Below are positions 28,348 to 38,137 of a DNA stretch of 64,000 nt, piece by piece; the stretch's first letter is position 1, and the number at the start of each line of letters is the position of its first letter. Under the pieces are notes generated by a model. That model did not search any database, had not been told where the DNA came from, and saw nothing but the letters and a program-made list of their open reading frames with translations. The DNA comes from Flavobacteriaceae bacterium Ga0077528. GTDB lineage: Bacteria; Bacteroidota; Bacteroidia; Flavobacteriales; Flavobacteriaceae. The stretch lies in NCBI GenBank assembly GCA_001464475.1, contig LNDX01000012.1:1-64000 (forward strand), read 5' to 3'. A program made the position numbers and the translations under genes.

Positions 28348-29628
28348 TTATAATTTACCATCAATTGAACATTTCAAAACTCCTTTTACATCATAAACAA
28401 CAGAGTTCGGGTTTTTAAATTGTTCTAAGTCTATATTTAAAAATTCGTTATGAGCAACAGCTAAAACTATGGCATCATATTTATCAGTAGGTATTGTTTC
28501 CGTTGTTACTAATCCATATTCATGTTTTACCTCACTTGGATTAGCCCATGGATCGTAAATGGATACTTCTATTCCGTAATCTTGTAATGATTTGATGACA
28601 TCAACTATTTTAGTATTTCTCACATCAGGGCAATTTTCTTTAAAAGTAATTCCCAACATCAGTAACTTAGAGTGATTTACAGGAATTCGCTTTTTTATCA
28701 TCAACTTCACAATTCGAGAAGCAACATATTCTCCCATACTATCATTAAGTCGTCTTCCTGCCAAAATTATTTCGGGATGATAACCTGCTTCTTGCGCTTT
28801 TTGAGCTAAATAATAAGGATCTACACCGATACAATGTCCACCAACTAAACCAGGCTTGAAATTCAAGAAATTCCATTTTGTACCAGCTGCTTCAAGAACG
28901 GCTTGGGTATCAATATCAAGAATATTAAAAATTTTAGCCAACTCATTTACAAAAGCAATATTGATGTCTCTTTGAGAATTCTCAATTACCTTGGCCGCTT
29001 CAGCAACTTTTATTGAAGGAGCTAAATGTGTTCCTGCAGTAATAACCGATTTATAAATTTCGTTAACTTTTATACCTATTTCTGGAGTTGAACCGGCGGT
29101 AATTTTCAATATCTTATCAACGGTATGTTCTTTATCTCCTGGATTAATTCGTTCTGGAGAATAGCCTGCGAAGAAATCAACATTAAATTTCAATCCGCTA
29201 ACACGTTCTAAAACAGGAACACATTCTTCTTCTGTAAGCCCAGGATAAACTGTAGATTCATAAATTACAATATCTCCTTGTTTAAGAACTTTACCTACTG
29301 TTTCGCTTGATTTATATAAAGGAGTTAAATCTGGTCGATTGTTTTTATCAACTGGCGTTGGTACGGTAATTATATAGTAATTACAATCTTTAATATCTTC
29401 TAAATTTGTTGTACAAAACAAACCTACTTTGCTTAAAGGTTTTTCTATAAGTACGGATTGTAATAATTCTTTTTCAACCTCAAGAGTAAAATCGTTACCT
29501 TTATTAAGTTCTGATACTCTATTTTGATTTATGTCAAATCCTACTACAGGATATTTGGTCGCAAACAATCTTGCTAGCGGCAATCCAACATATCCTAAAC
29601 CAATCACACCTATTTTTTTATCCATCAA
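28348..29628 (-). CDS. UDP-N-acetylhexosamine 6-dehydrogenase (TviB/WbpO-like)
   Basis: Member of the UDP-glucose/GDP-mannose dehydrogenase family that oxidises UDP-GlcNAc or UDP-GalNAc twice to the uronic acid, using NAD. It has an N-terminal Rossmann motif [11 protein letters not shown], the SPER motif (about 157-160), catalytic Cys266 in [11 protein letters not shown], and a C-terminal UDP-binding domain with [13 protein letters not shown]. At 426 residues it resembles TviB and WbpO more than UDP-glucose dehydrogenase. Together with the epimerase at 31055 it would give UDP-GalNAcA, as in Vi antigen synthesis. The operon neighbour upstream is a second, different UDP-sugar dehydrogenase 23 bp away. 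Confidence 0.9.
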   Translation of the reverse strand: MMDKKIGVIGLGYVGLPLARLFATKYPVVGFDINQNRVSELNKGNDFTLEVEKELLQSVLIEKPLSKVGLFCTTNLEDIKDCNYYIITVPTPVDKNNRPDLTPLYKSSETVGKVLKQGDIVIYESTVYPGLTEEECVPVLERVSGLKFNVDFFAGYSPERINPGDKEHTVDKILKITAGSTPEIGIKVNEIYKSVITAGTHLAPSIKVAEAAKVIENSQRDINIAFVNELAKIFNILDIDTQAVLEAAGTKWNFLNFKPGLVGGHCIGVDPYYLAQKAQEAGYHPEIILAGRRLNDSMGEYVASRIVKLMIKKRIPVNHSKLLMLGITFKENCPDVRNTKIVDVIKSLQDYGIEVSIYDPWANPSEVKHEYGLVTTETIPTDKYDAIVLAVAHNEFLNIDLEQFKNPNSVVYDVKGVLKCSIDGKL

Positions 29629-29651
29629 AAAGTGGTTTATACAATTAAAAA

Positions 29652-31043
29652 TTATGAACCAATTTCTTGGTAAATAAAACCTATTTCTTTAATTTTATTT
29701 GCATCTAATAAATTTCTACCATCAAAAACAAAAGCTGGCTTTTGCATACTATCGTAGATTTTTTGCCAATCATAAGTTTTGAATTCATCCCATTCTGTCA
29801 ATACTGCGATAGCATGAGAATTGGCACAAGCTTCATATACATCTTTGAAAGACGTTACATGCTTTCTATTTTGCTCGTCAGTTCGTGTCTCAAGATAATT
29901 CAAATCGGAAATTACTTGTTTATAATCAACTTTAGGATCATAAACAGCAATTTTTGCTTGCTCATTAATCAAATCATCAGCAACATAAATAGCTGCTGAT
30001 TCACGAGTATCATTTGTGTCTTTCTTAAATGCCCATCCTAAAAATGCAATTTTTTTATCGGCAATGGTATTGTATAAAGTACTTACTATATTTTTAGAAA
30101 ATCTTCTTTTTTGGTGATCGTTCATGATAATAACTTGTTCCCAATAATCGGCAACTTCATTCAATCCGAAAGATTTAGAAATATAAACCAAATTCAAAAT
30201 ATCTTTTTGAAAACAAGAACCTCCAAATCCAACAGAAGCTTTTAAGAATTTTGGTCCAATTCTACTATCCATTCCAATAGCTCTGGCTACTTCATTTACG
30301 TTAGCACCAGTTTTCTCACAAAGTTCAGACATCGCATTTATAGATGAAACTCGTTGTGCTAAAAAAGCATTAGCTGTTAATTTAGACAACTCTGAAGACC
30401 AAACATTTGTAGTTAAAATTCTTTCTTTTGGAACCCAATTAGCGTAAACTTCAACTAAAGATTGAATAGCTCTTTGACCTTCTTCTGTTGTGTCACCACC
30501 AATAAGCACACGGTCTGGACTCAATAAATCTTCAACTGCTGTTCCCTCTGCTAAAAATTCTGGATTGGACAATATTTGAAATTGCACTCCATTACCTGTA
30601 TTATCTAAAATACTTTTAATAGCCTCAGCAGTTCTTACTGGTAAAGTTGATTTTTCAACAACAATTTTATCAGTTTTTGAAACTCTAGCAATTTGTCTTG
30701 CGCAAAGTTCAATATACTTTAAATCGGCCGCCATACCTTTACCAGAACCATAAGTTTTGGTAGGTGTATTTACCGAAATAAATATGATTTGAGCTTCTTC
30801 AATTGCTTTATCAACTTCTGTTGAGAAGAAAAGATTTTTTCCTCTTGAGTGTGCAACAATTTCTCCAAGGCCTGGTTCATAGACAGGAATATTGTCAACA
30901 TTTTCATCATTCCATCTTGCAATTCGCTCTTCATTTAAATCAACAACAGTGACTTTAATATGTGGACATTTTTGTGCTATAACTGCCATTGTTGGTCCAC
31001 CAACATAACCTGCTCCGATGCAGCAAATATTTGTTATTTTCAT
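29652..31043 (-). CDS. ugd: UDP-glucose 6-dehydrogenase
   Basis: Oxidises UDP-glucose to UDP-glucuronate with two NAD. The protein is of the longer eukaryote-like type (463 residues). It has [14 protein letters not shown] at the N-terminus, VYEPGL (about 54-59), [11 protein letters not shown], catalytic Cys277 in [10 protein letters not shown], and [14 protein letters not shown] in the C-terminal domain. It supplies an acidic precursor for the polysaccharide. It is separated by 11 bp from the epimerase gene upstream, so it is surely in the same operon. Confidence 0.93.
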   Translation of the reverse strand: MKITNICCIGAGYVGGPTMAVIAQKCPHIKVTVVDLNEERIARWNDENVDNIPVYEPGLGEIVAHSRGKNLFFSTEVDKAIEEAQIIFISVNTPTKTYGSGKGMAADLKYIELCARQIARVSKTDKIVVEKSTLPVRTAEAIKSILDNTGNGVQFQILSNPEFLAEGTAVEDLLSPDRVLIGGDTTEEGQRAIQSLVEVYANWVPKERILTTNVWSSELSKLTANAFLAQRVSSINAMSELCEKTGANVNEVARAIGMDSRIGPKFLKASVGFGGSCFQKDILNLVYISKSFGLNEVADYWEQVIIMNDHQKRRFSKNIVSTLYNTIADKKIAFLGWAFKKDTNDTRESAAIYVADDLINEQAKIAVYDPKVDYKQVISDLNYLETRTDEQNRKHVTSFKDVYEACANSHAIAVLTEWDEFKTYDWQKIYDSMQKPAFVFDGRNLLDANKIKEIGFIYQEIGS

Positions 31044-31054
31044 TCTATTCTATT

Positions 31055-32035
31055 TTATTTTAAATTTTCCCAATACCATTCCACTGCTTCTTTAAGTCCC
31101 TGTGAAAAGGAATATTTTGGATTATAATTTAGTAATCGTTTCGCTTTTTCTATACTTGCCAAAGAGTGAGGTATATCTCCTACTCTATTAGCACCATAAA
31201 CAATTGATACTTCTGAAATTGAAGCATCGTGTTTAGATAAATTTTCTTTCAATAAATTAACCATCTCATTAAGAGTTACTCTATCACCAAATGCTGTATT
31301 ATAAACAGTATTAAGTGCCTCTTTATTTTTAGTATTCATTGCCAATTCATTCATTTGAATCACATTATCAATGTAGGTGAAATCTCTAGAATAGGTTCCA
31401 TCACCATTAATCACTGGACTTTCATGACGCATAAATTGCATAACAAATTTTGGAATAACCGCAGCATAAGCTCCGTTAGGATCTTGACGTCTTCCAAAGA
31501 CATTAAAATACCTCAATCCTATTGTTTCTAACCCATAGGTTTTACTAAACACGTCAGAATATAATTCATTTACATATTTAGTAATTGCATAAGGTGAAAG
31601 CGGTTTTCCAATTACCTCTTCTACTTTGGGTAAAGCCTCTGAATCTCCGTATGTTGAAGAACTTGCTGCATAAACAAATCTCTTAACTCCATTATCACGA
31701 GAAGCTACTAGCATATTCAAAAAACCAGAAATATTAACATCACTACTATTGATAGGATCTTGAATAGACCTAGGAACCGAACCTAAAGCTGCATGATGAA
31801 GAACAAAATCTTTATTTTTAGTAGCTTCTAAACAGGTTTCTAAATCTCGAATATCTCCTTCAATTAAATCAAATTTTTCATCACATAACAAATGCTCGAT
31901 ATTATATCGATGTCCGGTTGCAAAATTATCTAAACAAGTTACAAAGTAACCTTTGTTGATAAAATAATCGCATAAATTAGACCCTATAAATCCAGCACCG
32001 CCAGTGATCAATATTTTTTGAATAGAATTATCCAT
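31055..32035 (-). CDS. UDP-N-acetylglucosamine 4-epimerase (WbpP/TviC-like)
   Basis: Extended SDR that interconverts UDP-GlcNAc and UDP-GalNAc (or their uronates). The Rossmann motif is ITGGAGFIGSN, the active site AASSSTYGD with Ser126/127, and Tyr149-x3-Lys153 lies in YAITKYVNE. RYFNVFGRRQDPNGAYAAV is characteristic of the WbpP/TviC group. Its length of 326 is close to the family norm. Its ATG overlaps the stop of the Wzc gene as TAATG, so it is translationally coupled to the export machinery. It is the natural partner of the TviB/WbpO-like dehydrogenase at 28348. Confidence 0.88.
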   Translation of the reverse strand: MDNSIQKILITGGAGFIGSNLCDYFINKGYFVTCLDNFATGHRYNIEHLLCDEKFDLIEGDIRDLETCLEATKNKDFVLHHAALGSVPRSIQDPINSSDVNISGFLNMLVASRDNGVKRFVYAASSSTYGDSEALPKVEEVIGKPLSPYAITKYVNELYSDVFSKTYGLETIGLRYFNVFGRRQDPNGAYAAVIPKFVMQFMRHESPVINGDGTYSRDFTYIDNVIQMNELAMNTKNKEALNTVYNTAFGDRVTLNEMVNLLKENLSKHDASISEVSIVYGANRVGDIPHSLASIEKAKRLLNYNPKYSFSQGLKEAVEWYWENLK

Positions 32036-34497
32036 TATCTATTTTTCTTTTGAAAAATACGTTTAAACCATTTCACAAATAGATTTCTAGATTCTTCATC
32101 TTCATGGTAACCATTTGAATAAGCTCCGTACCCATATCCATAACCGTATCCATATCCAGCACCATATTTAGCTTTATTTTCATAACCATTTAATACGATG
32201 CTCACATTATTTAATTCACCTCTTGATACTCTATTATTTAATAGATTAATCATTTCTTTTTTAGTAAAATTTTGTCGCATGACATATAAAGTTACGTCGG
32301 CATATGTTGCTAACTCAACAGCATCTGTAACTAAACCTACAGGTGGTGTATCTAAAATAATGTAGTCGTATTTATCTTTAAGTTCATTTATAAGACGTTT
32401 CATGGTATCACCCATAATTAGCTCTGATGGATTTGGTGGAACTGGTCCAGATGAAATAAAATCTAGATAAGGTATTTTAGTGTTTTTAGTTACTTCATCA
32501 AGTGTGTTTTGTTCAATTAAATAATTTACTACTCCAATATCATTTTTTACGTTAAAGTCATCAAAAATCTTTGGTTTTCTTAAATCAAGACCTACTATAA
32601 CTGTTTTCTTTTCACTCATTGCAAAAACTGTTGCAATGTTTATAGAGCAAAATGTTTTTCCTTCACCACTGACCGACGAGGTTAACATTAATGTCTTGGA
32701 ACCTGAAACTTTTTGTTTTTTGTACAAAAACTGTAATGAAGAACGAATAGCTCTAAATGACTCTGAAAGTGCCGATTTTGGTTTGTCAAAAACGGCCAAA
32801 TTAGAATCAGTGTGTTTTACTCCAATAACTCCAATTAATGGAATATTTGTGTTACTAGAAATATCATCTGTATTTTGAACAGCGCTGTTAATGAAAAATA
32901 TTAAAAAAACTATTATTAAAGGAATTAAAAAACCTAAAAAAATTGCTATAACATAGTTAACACTTGTTCTTGGTCCAATTAAACCGCCACCAATATCTTT
33001 TGGTGGATCAATAAATTGTATATCTGATAGATTTGCCGCTTTAACAATTTGTGCTTCACTTCGCTTTTGAAGATAGGTTTGATAAATTTCATTACTCAAA
33101 TCATATTTTCTCATGATTTTAAGATACTCTTGTTTGTCTTCTGGAAGTGTAGTTAACTTATTTTCTGCGACAGATATCTTACTTCTAACTTGAGAAGATT
33201 CGTATTGAATTGCAGACTTCGCAGCCATTATATTTTCAAGTAATACCTTTTTGACAGAAGAAATTTCACTATCTATTTTATCATACATCACTTGACTTTT
33301 CACATAATCACTCATTTCTGCTCTTCGCACAGATAAGTCAATTAAAGCGGAAACATTTGTAATAATATTAGGATCATCAATTCCAGCGACCGATGGTGCT
33401 GGTAACTTTGAATAATCTGTTGAATTTTTTAGATAATTACTTAATGTGTTGTAATAATTTATTTTTCTATTAATTGCATCATTTGTTCTGTCTAAATCCA
33501 AAATTTGGCTATGAAATGTATCACCGCCGCTTTCTATTTGCGTAACATTTTTATTTCTACTAAAATCCTTAAGTTCAGCAGTATTCTGTCGCAAATCACC
33601 TTCCATCTTTTGTAGAGTAGTATCAATAAACTTGATAGTATTTTCTGCAAATAAATTTTTACTATCTAGCTGTCTTTTGATTAAAACTTTTACAGTCTCA
33701 TTTAAGTAATCTACAATTCTGTATTTATTTGTTCCATCTAATGAAAGTTTAATGATTGATGGTGCTTTTTCTTCTATACCAATTTTTACATTTCTATATC
33801 GTGAAACAATTTGATCTAGACTATTAAAAATTATGATGTATTCCTGACCTACATAATTATTTTCTGCTTTAACTAAATTTAAAGATAAATTAAGAAAGGG
33901 TAAATTTATATTTTGTCCTACTTTAAAGCGTTGAACAAAATCACCACTTCGATATTGGATTGTACCAGCTATGCTTGAAGAATAATTTATAACACTAACT
34001 GCATTTGATAAAGACTTGATAGAAACTTCATATTCATATGGTGAAATGAACTTTATATTTATGGGTGTTTTATATATTTGATTTTTATTTTTATCAATCT
34101 TTACTACAAAAGGAGTTTTTCCATAAACGTCCTCAGTGAAATATTTCTGCTCCTGTAAATAATCTATATAAAACTGTAATTTATCAACAACAAACTCATT
34201 ATGAGATCGGGATTTAAGTGTGGTTGCAATATTTTGCACCTCATCTGAAGTTCCACCCCAATTAAATATTAAACTTGTATTTGATGTAAATAGTGGGTTA
34301 TCTTGCTCTTTAATTGCAATAGTAGTATCTAAAGAGTAGATTTTTTGCTTTCTAATATTAATTTGATGAGCAATTGTTAAACACACTATTAAGCCAAATA
34401 AAAACCATTTCCAATAGCTGGCGGTCTTGATTAAAAAGCCTTTAAAATCAAAGCTGTTTTGGTTCTCAAAAAAAGAAAAATCTTTAACGTCTAACAT
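32035..34497 (-). CDS. Wzc-like polysaccharide co-polymerase and tyrosine autokinase
   Basis: Inner-membrane protein controlling polymer length and export. It has TM1 at about 30-47 (WKWFLFGLIVCLTIAHQI), a large periplasmic Wzz domain with coiled-coil stretches, a GNVR-like segment before TM2 (about 512-535), then a cytoplasmic BY-kinase. The kinase shows Walker A SSVSGEGKT (about 603-611), Walker A' VIVGLDLRKP and Walker B IILDTPP (about 712-718). The tail at about 778-797 is a Tyr-Gly cluster (YGAGYGYGYGYGYG) that should be the autophosphorylation site. Cycles of phosphorylation are known to regulate assembly in this family. It lies 11 bp from the Wza-like gene. Confidence 0.93.
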   Translation of the reverse strand: MLDVKDFSFFENQNSFDFKGFLIKTASYWKWFLFGLIVCLTIAHQINIRKQKIYSLDTTIAIKEQDNPLFTSNTSLIFNWGGTSDEVQNIATTLKSRSHNEFVVDKLQFYIDYLQEQKYFTEDVYGKTPFVVKIDKNKNQIYKTPINIKFISPYEYEVSIKSLSNAVSVINYSSSIAGTIQYRSGDFVQRFKVGQNINLPFLNLSLNLVKAENNYVGQEYIIIFNSLDQIVSRYRNVKIGIEEKAPSIIKLSLDGTNKYRIVDYLNETVKVLIKRQLDSKNLFAENTIKFIDTTLQKMEGDLRQNTAELKDFSRNKNVTQIESGGDTFHSQILDLDRTNDAINRKINYYNTLSNYLKNSTDYSKLPAPSVAGIDDPNIITNVSALIDLSVRRAEMSDYVKSQVMYDKIDSEISSVKKVLLENIMAAKSAIQYESSQVRSKISVAENKLTTLPEDKQEYLKIMRKYDLSNEIYQTYLQKRSEAQIVKAANLSDIQFIDPPKDIGGGLIGPRTSVNYVIAIFLGFLIPLIIVFLIFFINSAVQNTDDISSNTNIPLIGVIGVKHTDSNLAVFDKPKSALSESFRAIRSSLQFLYKKQKVSGSKTLMLTSSVSGEGKTFCSINIATVFAMSEKKTVIVGLDLRKPKIFDDFNVKNDIGVVNYLIEQNTLDEVTKNTKIPYLDFISSGPVPPNPSELIMGDTMKRLINELKDKYDYIILDTPPVGLVTDAVELATYADVTLYVMRQNFTKKEMINLLNNRVSRGELNNVSIVLNGYENKAKYGAGYGYGYGYGYGAYSNGYHEDEESRNLFVKWFKRIFQKKNR

Positions 34498-34508
34498 TGA
34501 CTTGAATA

Positions 34509-35291
34509 TTAATTTCTAAGTATCAAAAAAGTTGTTGTAGCAAGTGTTAATAGAGTAAAAATTGTCCCCAATGATTCAACTCCAGTTTTTCCTGTTCCCC
34601 AAGTTTTTTGTTTTAATGGTTTTACGTACACGTAATCATTAGGTTGTAAATAATACCCTGGTAATTGAACCGCTCTACTATCGGTTAAATCTAAACTAAA
34701 TGTCTCTGCTCCTTGCGGAAACTGCCTAATTACCTTAACATCTTTTCTATCGCCAGTAATTGAAATATCTCCAGAGTTAGCAATTGCCTCAAGAATATTT
34801 ACTCTTTCTTGATACAAAATTTTTGTACCAGGATTAGCAACTTCACCGTTGATTGTATACCTAAATCCGGCTAACTTAACACTTACAAAGATTCCAGCTT
34901 CTTTTTTAAAGTGATCTTGTAATAGTTTTTTTTCTATTATTTCTCTAACTTCTTCGATAGTAAAACCTAATATGTTCACCTCACCAAGAACTGGAACTCT
35001 AATATTACCATGATCGTTTATGGTATAACCATTAAAATAAAGGGTTTCTGTTGTTTGATTTAACTGTGAAGTAGAAGTATTAAAAATCTCTACTAATTTT
35101 GGATCTAAAGCCTTAATATTAATGCTAATCACATCATTAACCTGCAAGCGATATGGTTTTGAATTAACAACATTTATAGTTGGAATTGGCGAATTATCTT
35201 TTTTCTGTAAATAAATTAAATCTTTTGTGGGAACACAAGATGTAAACATAATTCCCGAGAAAAAAAGTATATAGAGTATTCTGTAGTTCAT
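34509..35291 (-). CDS. Wza-like polysaccharide export outer-membrane lipoprotein
   Basis: First gene of the polysaccharide operon. The frame extends to 35315, but that ATG lies inside the -7 box. The start at 35291 gives a clean lipoprotein signal (MNYRILYILFFSGIMFTSC) with lipidated Cys19. The following sequence has the Poly_export domain (YRLQVNDVISINI), then SLBB-type regions (GEVNILGFTIEEVREII, YTINGEVANPGT), and ends in a hydrophobic C-terminal helix (about 240-258, TLLTLATTTFLILRN), as in other Wza proteins where the helix crosses the outer membrane. Acts with Wzc as the export channel. Confidence 0.9.
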   Translation of the reverse strand: MNYRILYILFFSGIMFTSCVPTKDLIYLQKKDNSPIPTINVVNSKPYRLQVNDVISINIKALDPKLVEIFNTSTSQLNQTTETLYFNGYTINDHGNIRVPVLGEVNILGFTIEEVREIIEKKLLQDHFKKEAGIFVSVKLAGFRYTINGEVANPGTKILYQERVNILEAIANSGDISITGDRKDVKVIRQFPQGAETFSLDLTDSRAVQLPGYYLQPNDYVYVKPLKQKTWGTGKTGVESLGTIFTLLTLATTTFLILRN

Positions 35292-35312
35292 TATTAAATA
35301 AAATTTAGCAAA

Positions 35313-35342
35313 CAAAGATAGTTTTTCAATTGTAAAAACAAA
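35313..35342 (-). promoter_or_regulatory. Putative promoter of the polysaccharide operon
   Basis: On the minus strand TTTG (35339-35342) and TATCTTTG (35313-35320) are separated by 18 nt and lie 21 nt upstream of the lipoprotein ATG at 35291. The match to the Bacteroidota consensus TTTG/TAnnTTTG is complete. It excludes the ATG at 35315 as a start. Confidence 0.6.
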
Positions 35343-35363
35343 AAAGTTAGAAAAGAATATTGA

Positions 35364-35984
35364 CTAATTATTTTTTAAAGAATTCTCAAACGGAACTCTT
35401 TGCAAAATACTTCTTCCCAAAGTAACCTCATCGGCATACTCTAATTCGTCGCCAACCGCTATTCCTCTTGCGATTGTAGAAGTTTTTATATTACAATCTT
35501 TTATCTGTTTAAAAATATAAAAATTAGTAGTATCACCTTCCATTGTGGAGCTTAAAGCAAAAATAATTTCCTCTATTGAACCCATTTTTACTTTATCCAC
35601 TAAAGAATTGATATTCAATTGACTTGGACCGACACCATCAATGGGTGAAATTTTTCCACCAAGAACATGATAAATCCCTTTAAATTGGTTGGTGTTTTCA
35701 ATAGCCATGACATCTCTAACATCTTCCACAACACAAATTATTTTATGATTTCTTGAAGCGTTTGAACAAATTTCACACACATCAACATCGGAAATATTGT
35801 GGCAATTTTTACAAAATTTAATCTCATCTCGCATTGAAGTTAATGCTTGAGATAAAAAATGAGTTTGTTCACTTGGTTGTTTCAATAAATGCAATACCAA
35901 TCGTAAGGCAGTTCGCTTACCAATTCCTGGTAATTGTGCCATTTCGTTGATTGCTTTTTCTAGAAGTTTTGATGAAAATTCCAT
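35364..35984 (-). CDS. recR: Recombination protein RecR
   Basis: Recombination mediator that works with RecO and RecF to load RecA on gapped DNA. It has an N-terminal helix-hairpin-helix ([17 protein letters not shown]), a four-Cys zinc finger (Cys58, 61, 70, 73 in CKNC and CEIC), and a Toprim domain ([14 protein letters not shown]). Length is 206, usual for RecR. It ends 73 bp before the operon's lipoprotein start and has its own promoter-like box only 5 nt upstream of its ATG. Confidence 0.96.
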   Translation of the reverse strand: MEFSSKLLEKAINEMAQLPGIGKRTALRLVLHLLKQPSEQTHFLSQALTSMRDEIKFCKNCHNISDVDVCEICSNASRNHKIICVVEDVRDVMAIENTNQFKGIYHVLGGKISPIDGVGPSQLNINSLVDKVKMGSIEEIIFALSSTMEGDTTNFYIFKQIKDCNIKTSTIARGIAVGDELEYADEVTLGRSILQRVPFENSLKNN

Positions 35985-35988
35985 TTGG

Positions 35989-35996
35989 CAAAAGTA
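35989..35996 (-). promoter_or_regulatory. Putative -7 box of recR, nearly leaderless
   Basis: TACTTTTG on the minus strand fits TAnnTTTG and ends only 4 bases before the recR ATG at 35984. If it is used, transcription would begin at or beside the A of the start codon. No good -33 element is visible, because that position falls in the heptamer hairpin. Confidence 0.4.
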
Positions 35997-36004
35997 AAGA
36001 AAAA

Positions 36005-36085
36005 GTTGGAAGATGGAAGCTGGATGTTTGCCAAAATTAGATTGAAAAACTTTCTTCTGACTTCCAACTTCTAACTTCCAACTTT
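36005..36085. repeat. Heptamer-based inverted repeat (TTGGAAG / CTTCCAA)
   Basis: The left arm is built from degenerate 7-mers TTGGAAG, ATGGAAG, CTGGATG. The right arm is CTTCCAA, CTTCTAA, CTTCCAA, about 35 nt away, and can pair back on the left arm. It lies between the divergent recR and symporter genes. It is the first of three hairpin families with 7-bp periodicity in the next 4.5 kb. Confidence 0.7.
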
Positions 36086-36118
36086 TTTTCTATTTTAGCA
36101 CAACCAAAAAAACTATTT

Positions 36119-37657
36119 ATGTCTTCAGGAACTATTTTAGCGATTATCATTATCTATTTCGGAATTCTTATTCTTATTTCGAATCTTGTTAGTAAAAAAG
36201 ACAATAGTAACGATGCTTTTTTTAAGGCAAATAAAAATTCTAAATGGTATTTGGTAGCCTTCGGAATGATTGGAACTGCGCTTTCTGGCGTAACTTTTAT
36301 TTCCGTTCCTGGCGAAGTTGGCAATCCTGATTTGCAGTTCAAATATTTTCAATTTGTTTTGGGAAATGCGATTGGTTTTATCATCATTGCAACGGTCTTG
36401 CTTCCACTCTATTATCGCATGAATTTAACTTCGATTTATAGTTACATCGAGCAAAGATTAGGTGTAGTGAGTTACAAAACTGCTGCTACAATTTTCTTGA
36501 TAAGTCGCACCATTGGCTCTGCTTTTCGTTTGTATTTGGTTGTAATTGTGTTGCAACGTTTTGTTTTTGATGCTTACAATATTCCTTTTGCTGTAACTGT
36601 TTTAATTTCTTTAGCTCTAATTTTTGCTTACACCTATCGTGGCGGATTGAAAACTATTATTATCACAGATACTTTGCAAACTTTTTTCTTAGTTTCATCT
36701 GTTTTTTTGACGATTATTTTTATATGTAATAGTTTGGATTATAGTTTTACTGAAGCTTTTGAAGCAGTGAAAAACAGTAATTATTCTAAAGTTTTCTTTT
36801 ATGAAGATTACTTGAAAGGAAACTTTGTATTGAAACAAATTTTGGGCGGAATTTTTGTAACTATCGCCATGGTTGGATTAGACCAAGATTTGATGCAGAA
36901 GAATTTGAGTTGTAAAAATATTGGTGAAGCTCAAAAAAACATGTTCACGTTTACCGGAATTTTTGTGGTAATTAATATTTTCTTTTTGAGTGTTGGTGCT
37001 TTACTTTACTTATACGCTGAGAAAAACGGAATTGCTGTACCGATGGTAGATGATGTGAAACGTACTGATTTATTGTTTCCTGAAATTGCTTTTAATCATT
37101 TGAATATTGTCCCTGCAGTTGTGTTTTTGTTAGGATTGACTGCGGCAACTTTTGCTACAACCGATTCGGCTTTGACTGCTTTAACAACCTCTTTTTGTGT
37201 TGACTTTCTCGGAATGGATAAAGAAGGTAAAAATTCCAATAATGAAATTCCAAATTCCAATGAAGAAATTGAAATTAGAAATAAAAAGTTAGTTAGAACT
37301 CGACATTTGGTTCATGTTGGATTTTCGATTTTGATGTTTTTAGTGATTATAGTTTTTAATTCACTGAATGACAAATCGGTGGTGACGATGATTTTTAAAG
37401 TGGCGAGTTATACTTATGGACCACTTTTAGGATTGTATGCTTTTGGATTGTTTATGAAATCGAAAACGGTTCATGACAAATTGGTTCCTTTTATTTGTGT
37501 GATTTCGCCTTTGGTTTGTTTTTTAATTGCAAAAAATTCAGCTGCTCTTTTTGGAGATTATGTAATCGATAACGAATTAATCATCGTTAACGGATTGATT
37601 ACTTTTATTGGATTACTGATTATTAGCAAACCTGCTACTAGTCAGACGAAGTTTTAG
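36119..37657 (+). CDS. Sodium:solute symporter (SSS family)
   Basis: Inner-membrane Na+-coupled transporter of 512 residues with about 13 hydrophobic helices. FGMIGTALSGVTFISVPGEV near residues 49-68 is the typical TM1-TM2 start of this family, followed by RTIGSAFRLYL and AYTYRGGLKT. The solute is not predictable. The loop at about residues 369-390 (KNSNNEIPNSNEE) is encoded by a copy of the AATTCCA intergenic repeat, so it looks like an inserted segment in a cytoplasmic or periplasmic loop. The gene is divergent from recR. A 130-residue gene follows 15 bp after its stop. Confidence 0.92.
   Translation: MSSGTILAIIIIYFGILILISNLVSKKDNSNDAFFKANKNSKWYLVAFGMIGTALSGVTFISVPGEVGNPDLQFKYFQFVLGNAIGFIIIATVLLPLYYRMNLTSIYSYIEQRLGVVSYKTAATIFLISRTIGSAFRLYLVVIVLQRFVFDAYNIPFAVTVLISLALIFAYTYRGGLKTIIITDTLQTFFLVSSVFLTIIFICNSLDYSFTEAFEAVKNSNYSKVFFYEDYLKGNFVLKQILGGIFVTIAMVGLDQDLMQKNLSCKNIGEAQKNMFTFTGIFVVINIFFLSVGALLYLYAEKNGIAVPMVDDVKRTDLLFPEIAFNHLNIVPAVVFLLGLTAATFATTDSALTALTTSFCVDFLGMDKEGKNSNNEIPNSNEEIEIRNKKLVRTRHLVHVGFSILMFLVIIVFNSLNDKSVVTMIFKVASYTYGPLLGLYAFGLFMKSKTVHDKLVPFICVISPLVCFLIAKNSAALFGDYVIDNELIIVNGLITFIGLLIISKPATSQTKF
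37229..37264 (+). repeat. AATTCCA heptamer repeat inside the symporter coding sequence
   Basis: The string AAATTCCAAATTCCAA and a further ATTCCAA copy lie in frame in the symporter gene and are translated as NSN and IPNSN. The same words form the intergenic hairpin at 39411-39460. A spread of the repeat into coding DNA explains it best. Confidence 0.65.
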
Positions 37658-37672
37658 GTTATAAACCATTTT

Positions 37673-38065
37673 ATGAAACAAAATTATTCATCAGAGAAAT
37701 ATCAAATTTTATCAGAAATTAATTCTATTTCTTTTGAAAGAAAACTTGTAAATGAAACAGCATTTGATGGAATTGTAAAAATCTATAGTTTAAAAACTAA
37801 TTTTGAAAACATTAACCAAAAATTAGATGGACATTTTTTTGGCGACTTTTTTTATTCAACTGAAAAAGGGGTTTTTCTTAGAAAGTTTGACAACAAAGAT
37901 TCATGGCCTACATCAACATTAATTTATCTTGACCTTATAAACTTAACTTTAACAGAAATAAATAGAAATAATTCTTCTTGGAATATTTGGGAAGGAAAAA
38001 AGTTAGAAAACGGAAAATATTCGATAGAAATCTCTCCAAAAGAAAATATAGAATTTCAAACATAA
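37673..38065 (+). CDS. Hypothetical protein, 130 residues
   Basis: I do not recognise it. It is a soluble protein without signal peptide, rich in Asn, Lys, Ile and Phe. Visible landmarks are DGHFFGDFFYSTEKGVFLRKF near the middle and WNIWEGKKLENGKYSIEI near the end, which looks like the last strands of a small beta sheet. It starts 15 bp after the symporter stop on the same strand, so the two may be cotranscribed. A structured repeat follows downstream. Confidence 0.6.
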   Translation: MKQNYSSEKYQILSEINSISFERKLVNETAFDGIVKIYSLKTNFENINQKLDGHFFGDFFYSTEKGVFLRKFDNKDSWPTSTLIYLDLINLTLTEINRNNSSWNIWEGKKLENGKYSIEISPKENIEFQT

Positions 38066-38137
38066 TTAAATAAATTTGAAATGCATTTTTAAACTTAGAT
38101 TTCTAAAGATACTCAATCAAAAATTAAAATGGAAACC

